10,692 nucleotides of DNA, taken from the NCBI GenBank assembly GCA_023301665.1, contig JALZUL010000036.1:1-10692 (forward strand). The letters are read 5' to 3'. The DNA is from Ascidiaceihabitans sp. Lineage in GTDB: Bacteria; Pseudomonadota; Alphaproteobacteria; Rhodobacterales; Rhodobacteraceae. Below the pieces are notes generated by a model, which was given only the letters and a program-made list of their open reading frames with translations, was not told where the DNA came from and ran no database searches. Both the position numbers and the translations under genes were made by a program. Within the stretch, counting starts at the first letter, position 1. Every line of letters starts with the position of its first letter. Shown here piece after piece: positions 5,318-10,692 of the stretch.

Positions 5318-6619
5318 ATGACAATTTCATCGTCACTAAATGCAGGTGTTGCAGGTTTACAATCTAATGCGACTCGGCTGGCGTCCATCTCTGACAATAT
5401 CGCGAACTCCTCTACTTACGGATATAAACGCGTCAGTACTGATTTTGAATCTATGGTGATCTCGTCTTCTGGCGGGAGTTATTCTGCTGGTGGTGTTAGG
5501 GCGACAAATACGCGTCTGGTTGATGAGGGTGGATCCCTTGTATCAACGTCGAACCCGACTGATTTAGCGGTTCGTGGTGGTGGCCTTTTGCCAGTTGCCC
5601 GTGCATCTGAGCTGGGTGTCGAAAATGGTGAAAGTCAAATGTTGTTAACGACAACGGGGTCCTTTCGCACCGACGCAGATGGGTATTTAGTTTCTCAATC
5701 AGGATTGGTCTTGATGGGTTGGCCCGCTTTAGGAAATGGAACAATCCCAACATATCCGCGTGATACATCAGATGGGTTAGAGCCAATTCAGGTTAACACC
5801 AACCAGTTTTCTGGAGAACCTACAACGTCAATGACTTTGGGCGTTAACCTTCCGGCAACACGCACAGAAGCTGGGGAAACAGGCGGTAGCGAGAGCTTGT
5901 CGATTGAATATTTTGACAATCTTGGGACTTCAGAAAGTATTGGTGTAGCATTTACCCCAACAGTTCCAGCGTCGGGCTCATCTAACGAATGGACAATGAC
6001 CTTAACAGATGACGCGCAAGGTGGTGCTGTAATTGGGGAATATGTTCTAACCTTCGATGATGGCCGTAGTTCCGGTGGTACATTATCGTCAATAAGTACA
6101 ACAAGTGGTGGAAGTTATGACCCTGCTTCAGGCGCCGTTATCGTTAATGTCGATGGCGGTCCGATTGAGATTAATATTGGTCGGATTGGGCAGAGTGATG
6201 GTTTGACGCAACTGTCTGACAGTTTCGCGCCGGTCTCTATTTCGAAAGACGGGTCATCGGTAGGTAACATGACAAGTGTCGAAGTGGATGCAAATGGCCT
6301 TGTTCATGCATTCTTTGATACTGGTATCACTCGAACAATCTATCAGATCCCGCTTGTCGATTTACCCAATCCCAATGGTATGGTTGCACTTGATCAACAG
6401 ACATTTATGCCATCGCCAGACAGTGGTTCCTATTTCTTATGGGACGCAGGTGACGGACCCACTGGGGATATTGTAGCCTACGCGCGCGAAGAATCTGCGA
6501 CCGACGTGGCCGGCGAACTGACTGACATGATTCAAACGCAACGCGCTTATTCATCTAATGCCAAAGTTATCCAGACTGTGGACGAAATGTTGCAAGAGAC
6601 AACTAATATTAAACGATAA
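5318..6619 (+). CDS. flgE: Flagellar hook protein FlgE
   Basis: FlgE is exported by the flagellar type III system and polymerises into the hook, the universal joint outside the cell. The 433-residue product has the axial-protein N-terminal D0 helix (MTISSSLNAGVAGL, then SISDNIANSSTYGYKR, including the family NIAN-type motif). Hook D1/D2 beta-rich sequence follows (about 60-370, Gly/Ser/Thr-rich), then the C-terminal helix GELTDMIQTQRAYSSNAKVIQ followed by TVDEMLQET. No signal peptide is present, as expected for this export route. The ATG at 5318 is supported by AGGAAGG at 7-nt spacing; an in-frame GTG at 5282 lies inside a stem-loop and would add residues before the conserved start. It is the first of four closely packed genes; flgK follows after 34 nt. 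Confidence 0.93.
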   Translation: MTISSSLNAGVAGLQSNATRLASISDNIANSSTYGYKRVSTDFESMVISSSGGSYSAGGVRATNTRLVDEGGSLVSTSNPTDLAVRGGGLLPVARASELGVENGESQMLLTTTGSFRTDADGYLVSQSGLVLMGWPALGNGTIPTYPRDTSDGLEPIQVNTNQFSGEPTTSMTLGVNLPATRTEAGETGGSESLSIEYFDNLGTSESIGVAFTPTVPASGSSNEWTMTLTDDAQGGAVIGEYVLTFDDGRSSGGTLSSISTTSGGSYDPASGAVIVNVDGGPIEINIGRIGQSDGLTQLSDSFAPVSISKDGSSVGNMTSVEVDANGLVHAFFDTGITRTIYQIPLVDLPNPNGMVALDQQTFMPSPDSGSYFLWDAGDGPTGDIVAYAREESATDVAGELTDMIQTQRAYSSNAKVIQTVDEMLQETTNIKR

Positions 6620-6653
6620 CGTCGTAGGTTTTGAAAAAACAAATGAGGGATTT

Positions 6654-8108
6654 ATGACAATTTCTGGTGCACTAAATAATGCAATGACTGGGCTTATGGC
6701 CGCAGGAAGGGCAACTCAGGTCGTATCTTCTAACCTGTCAAATGTTCTGACCGAAGGGTACGGTGCTAGAAGCCTTGAGCTTTCATCTCAGTCGATAGGC
6801 GGACTTGGAGGGGTGAAAGTCGACGGTATTACCCGAAATGTAGATCCAATCCTTATTGCGGATAGGCAAGCAGCTAGTGGTTCATATGCAAATCAAAGAG
6901 CAACGCTCGACTTCATGAATACACTTGACCTATTGATAGGTACTCCCGATCAAGCAGGCTCTTTGACACAGCAGATCTCTACTTTTGAGAGCAATTTGAT
7001 AACGGCAGCTAGTCGACCTGACGCACCAGATCGTTTAGCTACAGCTGTAGATTCTGCGAAAGATCTAGCCAATGCCATCAATTCGATATCGTCAGGGATT
7101 CAAGAACAACGGACACGTGCAGATCTCGCAATTGAAGAACAAGTCGATCGCCTAAATAGTGCGTTGTCAGAGCTACAAAAATTAAATGGACAAATCACTA
7201 AAGCGCATGCTCAAGGGGCAGATGGAGCATCCTTTCAGGATTACCAGCAGAAGTTGATCGACGAGATAAGTGAGATAGTACCAGTCAAGACCGTTTCTAG
7301 GCCGCATGGGGCAGTAGCACTGTTTACTGACGGTGGGTCGATCTTGATCGATGGGAAAGCCGCAGAGATTGGGTTTGAAGGTGTCAATTTGATTGGGGCT
7401 GGAATGACCATCGAAGCCGGAAGTTTATCTGGTTTATCGATCAATGGTGTTGAGGTGAAAACCGGTTCCAGTGATGGCGCACTACGTGGTGGGTCGTTAA
7501 GTGCGCAGTTTGAAATCCGTGATGAATTAGCACCAAACGCGCAAGAGCAAATCGATGCTGTCGCACGTGACTTGATTGAGCGATTTGAAGAATTAGCTCC
7601 TTCAGATTCTGCGGGCTATCCGTTGCCAGGGCTTTTCACGGATAGTGAGGCTCGATTTGATACCTTGCAGGAAACAGGCTTGGCTGGGCGTATTGCGGTC
7701 AATGAATTGGTCGATCCAGAGCAAGGCGGTGATACTTGGAAATTGCGTGATGGGTTGGACGCGTCATCACCAGGTGATGTTGGTAATTCGAGCATTTTAC
7801 AGAAACTGGGCGAAGCGATGTCGAGCTCGCGACATCAGGCATCAGGTGACTTTGGGACGGGAGCGCTAAGTGCGGTTAACTTATCTTCGGCGTTAACCTC
7901 TATGTTCGCAAGTGACCGGACGAGTAATGAGCAACAACTTAGCTTTTCTTCTGTTCGTTTGGATGAATTGACTCAGCAAGAGTTTTCGACCGGAGTGGAT
8001 AGCGACGTTGAATTGCAAAGGTTGATCTTGATCGAGCAAGCTTACGCAGCGAATGCGAGAATGATCCAGACGGTCGATGAAATGATGGAAACCCTGTTAA
8101 GGATATAG
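6654..8108 (+). CDS. flgK: Flagellar hook-associated protein 1 FlgK
   Basis: FlgK forms the first ring of the hook-filament junction, between the FlgE hook and FlgL. The 484-residue product has the axial N-terminal helix (MTISGALNNAMTGL, then VVSSNLSNVLTEGYGAR). A long helical region with DRLNSALSELQKLNGQI (about residues 165-185) follows, then a variable middle. The C-terminal helix is DSDVELQRLILIEQAYAANA followed by RMIQTVDEMMETLLRI. The ends resemble FlgE, as expected for paralogous axial proteins, but the Asn-rich coiled stretch and the LILIEQAYAAN end identify FlgK. The ATG at 6654 has GAGG 5 nt upstream; an in-frame start further upstream would lie within flgE. The stop codon is 1 nt from the flgL ATG. 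Confidence 0.93.
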   Translation: MTISGALNNAMTGLMAAGRATQVVSSNLSNVLTEGYGARSLELSSQSIGGLGGVKVDGITRNVDPILIADRQAASGSYANQRATLDFMNTLDLLIGTPDQAGSLTQQISTFESNLITAASRPDAPDRLATAVDSAKDLANAINSISSGIQEQRTRADLAIEEQVDRLNSALSELQKLNGQITKAHAQGADGASFQDYQQKLIDEISEIVPVKTVSRPHGAVALFTDGGSILIDGKAAEIGFEGVNLIGAGMTIEAGSLSGLSINGVEVKTGSSDGALRGGSLSAQFEIRDELAPNAQEQIDAVARDLIERFEELAPSDSAGYPLPGLFTDSEARFDTLQETGLAGRIAVNELVDPEQGGDTWKLRDGLDASSPGDVGNSSILQKLGEAMSSSRHQASGDFGTGALSAVNLSSALTSMFASDRTSNEQQLSFSSVRLDELTQQEFSTGVDSDVELQRLILIEQAYAANARMIQTVDEMMETLLRI

Positions 8109-8109
8109 A

Positions 8110-9114
8110 ATGAATAGTCTCTCGCTCGGCGACCTTGCCAATTCGTTTATGCTGCAGAATCGTGGCTCAGCCCTCAAATCAGAGATGACACGGTTAACGC
8201 AAGAACTCACATCTGGCCAGGTTTCGGATGTGAAAGGCGTTCTAGGCGGTAATTACAGTTATTTGACAGATATCGAAGCCAGCTTATCCAGGCTTGAGGG
8301 GTACAAAATTGCGAATACTGAAGCGGCTGTGTTCGCCGATACCATGCAAATTGCACTTGGAAGCATTCAAGCTTCTACATCCGATTTAAGCACCAATATG
8401 ATTGTTGTAGCAAATGGTGGTTTAGATGATGTTGTTTTACAAGCAGGGCAGGAGTCACTTGAAGTACTTAGAAATACAATGAGTACTTTAAACACTCAAA
8501 TTGCGGGGCGTAGCCTTTTTTCTGGGACAGCAACTGATCGACCGGCAGTGCTAAGTGCAGATGACCTCGTTAACGAATTGAGTTTGCTTGTTGATGGAAT
8601 TAACGGTCCATCGGAGAAAATTCTAGCAATCCAAAACTGGTTTGATGATCCTTCGGGATTCGATTCTGTAATTTATTCGGGATCAAGTCGTGGATTTTCG
8701 GCGTTTGAGTTAGCTCCATCCCAGGATTTGACTTTAGATATAAAGGCTACAGATCCCGAGTTAAAGGGCACAATTAGGGCTTTGGCAGTGGCAGCAATCG
8801 CTGGTGATGAAGCCCTCGTGACTGATTCTGAAGAAAGAAGCGTGTTGCTATACGCCGCCGGCCAAGGGCTTTTACAAAACCAAGAAGATTTAACATCTTT
8901 AAGATCAAAGGTCGGCTATGCGGAGGCCCGCATTGACAGTTTTATAAGTAAAAATGCTACAGAGAGTGTTTCCCTCGAATACGCAAAGGGTACCTTGTTG
9001 GCAGCGGATCCTTATGAGGCGGCAACCAGATTGGAAGAAGTTCAATTTCAACTGCAAAGTTTATATACGCTAACCGCAAGAACCTCACAGCTATCATTGG
9101 TGAATTTTCTATGA
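8110..9114 (+). CDS. flgL: Flagellar hook-associated protein 3 FlgL
   Basis: FlgL is the second junction protein, linking FlgK to the flagellin filament. The 334-residue product is a flagellin-family protein. The N-terminal helix (FMLQNRGSALKSEMTRLTQE, then LTSGQVSDV) is followed by further helices with LRNTMSTLNTQIAGRSLFSGT, a hallmark of FlgL-type proteins. A small variable domain comes next, and the C-terminal helix runs through LEEVQFQLQSLYTLTART to the terminal LSLVNFL. Length is in the usual 300-ish range and well short of hypervariable flagellins. AAGGA, located in the end of flgK, lies 6 nt before the ATG, so translation is probably coupled. The stop overlaps the flgI start as ATGA. 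Confidence 0.88.
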   Translation: MNSLSLGDLANSFMLQNRGSALKSEMTRLTQELTSGQVSDVKGVLGGNYSYLTDIEASLSRLEGYKIANTEAAVFADTMQIALGSIQASTSDLSTNMIVVANGGLDDVVLQAGQESLEVLRNTMSTLNTQIAGRSLFSGTATDRPAVLSADDLVNELSLLVDGINGPSEKILAIQNWFDDPSGFDSVIYSGSSRGFSAFELAPSQDLTLDIKATDPELKGTIRALAVAAIAGDEALVTDSEERSVLLYAAGQGLLQNQEDLTSLRSKVGYAEARIDSFISKNATESVSLEYAKGTLLAADPYEAATRLEEVQFQLQSLYTLTARTSQLSLVNFL

Positions 9115-10211
9115 TTATTGCACGGGTCTTACTTTTGCTAATTTGTTCGGCATCTGTAGCGTTTAGCAGCCCTGTTCGGATTAAAGATCTTGTTGAATTT
9201 GATGGAGTTCGAGGAAATGATCTTGTTGGTTATGGGTTAGTCGTCGGTCTGAATGGAACGGGTGATGGCTTGCGAAATTCCCCTTTTACAGAAGAAATTA
9301 TGTCCAATATTTTGGAGAGGCTGGGCGTAAATGTCAGTGGGGAACAATTTCGTCCGAAGAATGTCGCAGCTGTTTTGGTTACTGCTAGCTTACCGGCTTT
9401 TTCACGAGCGGGAGGGAAAATTGACGTAACGGTATCTGCTATCGGAGACTCGAAAAGTTTGCTTGGCGGTACATTGGTGATGACACCACTCAATGCAGCC
9501 GACGGTGAGATCTACGCAGTCGCTCAGGGTAGTATAATTGCTGGTGGAGCCGTTGCCGAAGGAGATGGTGCAGAAGTTACTAAAGGAGTTCCAACCGCAG
9601 GAGTAATCCCAGCGGGTGCTCGAGTGGAAAGAGAAATCGATTTTGATTTGAGTGATTTGGATGAGGTTCGCCTCGCGCTTAGAGAAGCAGATTTCACGAC
9701 TGCCGCGAGGGTTGAGCAGGCGATAAATTCAAATTTTGGACGACAAGTTGCTGTTATGATCGATTCCCGAACGGTTTCTCTGGATATTCCAAGTACGAGA
9801 ATGCGATCTGTCGCCCATGCGTTGGGTCGGATCGAAAATATCGAAATCGAACCAGAACGTAAGGCGCGCGTAGTGGTTGATCAAAGATCTGGGACCATTG
9901 TTATGGGTGAAGACGTTAGAATCTCGCGAGTGGCAGTATCTCAGGGAAATCTAGTTCTAAGGATCCAAGAAACACCCCTGGCCATTCAACCCAACCCGTT
10001 TGCAGAGGGAGAAACAGTGATTGTTCCACGAACAGAAGCTGAAATTGAGGAGGAACCAGGAATTGGGTTGGCTGAGGTTCCCGATGGCGCATCCTTGTCG
10101 GAAGTTATTGCAGGCTTGAATGCGTTGGGCGTCGCACCTCGCGACATGATCGACATTCTCAAAAGTATAAAAGCGGCGGGTGCATTACACGCTGAGTTTG
10201 TTGTAAATTAG
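9111..10211 (+). CDS. flgI: Flagellar P-ring protein FlgI
   Basis: FlgI is secreted by Sec to the periplasm and builds the P-ring, the bushing around the rod in the peptidoglycan layer. The 366-residue precursor begins with a typical signal peptide (MIIARVLLLLICSASVAFSS) with likely cleavage near residues 19-20. The mature start is PVRIKDLVEFDGVRGNDLVG and then YGLVVGLNGTGDG, the signature of the family. SVSDVDV-type variation is absent, and the C-terminal part DGASLSEVIAGLNALGVAPR followed by DMIDILKSIKAAGALHAEFV is standard. The ATG overlaps the flgL stop by 4 nt, with GGTGA 7 nt upstream. flgH (L-ring) and flgA (P-ring chaperone) are not in the window. A perfect bidirectional terminator follows. 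Confidence 0.96.
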   Translation: MIIARVLLLLICSASVAFSSPVRIKDLVEFDGVRGNDLVGYGLVVGLNGTGDGLRNSPFTEEIMSNILERLGVNVSGEQFRPKNVAAVLVTASLPAFSRAGGKIDVTVSAIGDSKSLLGGTLVMTPLNAADGEIYAVAQGSIIAGGAVAEGDGAEVTKGVPTAGVIPAGARVEREIDFDLSDLDEVRLALREADFTTAARVEQAINSNFGRQVAVMIDSRTVSLDIPSTRMRSVAHALGRIENIEIEPERKARVVVDQRSGTIVMGEDVRISRVAVSQGNLVLRIQETPLAIQPNPFAEGETVIVPRTEAEIEEEPGIGLAEVPDGASLSEVIAGLNALGVAPRDMIDILKSIKAAGALHAEFVVN

Positions 10212-10217
10212 TTGTTA

Positions 10218-10249
10218 ATAAATGGGCGCAACAATTCGCGCCCATTTAT
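10218..10249. terminator. Bidirectional terminator between flgI and gyrB
   Basis: A perfect 12-bp stem, ATAAATGGGCGC (10218-10229) with GCGCCCATTTAT (10238-10249), closes an 8-nt loop AACAATTC. The GC-rich core is flanked by A/T pairs, giving ATTTAT after the core on either strand. It lies 7 nt after the flgI stop and 6 nt beyond the gyrB stop codon, so it can serve both convergent transcripts. Confidence 0.85.
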
Positions 10250-10254
10250 GGTCA

Positions 10255-10692
10255 TTAGAAGTCCAGGTTTTCGACGCTCAAGGCATTCTTCTGAATGAAA
10301 TCGCGCCGTGGCTCGACTACGTCACCCATTAGCTTTGTGAATAGATCATCTGCTTCCGCAAGGTCTGAAACTTGTACTTGCAATAGAGTGCGAGCATCTG
10401 GATCCAAGGTGGTTTCCCACAATTGATCTGGGTTCATTTCACCTAGGCCTTTGTAACGTTGCAAGGATAGTCCCTTCTCGCCCTCACTCAGAATCGAATC
10501 TAGTAAATCGATTGGGCCATGAATGATCTGTGAACGATCTTTGCGAACCAAGGTTGCAGGCAATTCGTAAACGTCCTGTAAGCTCTGAGTGAAGCTACCT
10601 GTCTTACGTGACTCACCGGATCGAAGCATAGGTCCATCCAAGGTGCGAACCTCTTCAACGCCTCGCAAGATACGAGCCAAACGGATGCCGTG
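10255..10692 (-). CDS. gyrB: DNA gyrase subunit B, C-terminal part
   Basis: Partial gene: the minus-strand frame is open to the right edge, so the start lies outside; 145 residues plus stop are present. The fragment contains QRYKGLGEMNPDQLWETTLD and then PDARTLLQV, the GyrB C-terminal domain that follows TOPRIM. It ends with LMGDVVEPRRDFIQKNALSVENLDF, an ending typical of GyrB and not of ParE. GyrB supplies the ATPase and TOPRIM parts of the GyrA2B2 complex that introduces negative supercoils. It is convergent with the flagellar block and shares its terminator. An in-frame TTG near the edge (10680) is internal and not a start, because matching sequence continues to the edge. Confidence 0.94.
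   Translation of the reverse strand, partial: HGIRLARILRGVEEVRTLDGPMLRSGESRKTGSFTQSLQDVYELPATLVRKDRSQIIHGPIDLLDSILSEGEKGLSLQRYKGLGEMNPDQLWETTLDPDARTLLQVQVSDLAEADDLFTKLMGDVVEPRRDFIQKNALSVENLDF

Noticed and set aside
9111..9170. Possible lipobox (LLIC) in the FlgI signal peptide
   Set aside because: Isoleucine just before the cysteine does not fit the lipobox, and FlgI is a non-lipidated periplasmic ring protein.
1..10692. Defence, CRISPR, prophage or other novel system
   Set aside because: Every substantial gene falls in a well-known housekeeping or flagellar family, and no arrays, integrases or phage genes are visible.

Overview
The window reads as a chromosomal segment from an alphaproteobacterium, most likely a marine Rhodobacteraceae (Roseobacter-group) bacterium. 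The basis is the style of the GyrB C-terminus, the MotB N-terminus, and the flagellar gene order motB-flgE-flgK-flgL-flgI ending at gyrB. Base composition looks close to balanced by eye (not computed), so this would be one of the lower-GC members. The lineage is an inference from protein style; no search was run.

Positions 1-4000 hold housekeeping genes. A glutathione S-transferase truncated at the left edge ends in a hairpin terminator. It is followed by arfB, the ribosome-rescue peptidyl-tRNA hydrolase. arfB converges on a minus-strand NAD-salvage pair, pncA then pncB. The arfB and pncB stop codons share a single TTAA. The pnc pair turns nicotinamide into nicotinate and then into nicotinate mononucleotide. 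Divergent from pncA, on the plus strand, is trhO, a rhodanese-type tRNA uridine hydroxylase.

Positions 3969-4376 carry no intact gene. On the minus strand they contain a readable 78-codon open stretch with a membrane-segment-like C-terminus but no usable in-frame start. It looks like a frameshifted or decayed small gene. A perfect 7-bp inverted repeat lies close upstream of motB.

Positions 4377-10211 are a plus-strand flagellar block: motB (stator), flgE (hook), flgK and flgL (hook-filament junction) and flgI (P-ring). flgE to flgI are tightly packed: a 34-nt gap, a 1-nt gap and a 4-nt overlap. They are very probably one transcript. motB sits 98 nt upstream of flgE, and that gap is rich in dyad symmetry and holds a CtrA-like TTAG-N7-TTAA sequence. 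A perfect 12-bp stem closes the block and also serves the convergent gyrB fragment that runs off the right edge.

I found no mobile element, CRISPR array, defence system or other clearly undescribed system. The observations most worth a second look are the broken small gene before motB, a hairpin that would hide the pncB ribosome-binding site, and the dyad-rich motB-flgE spacer.
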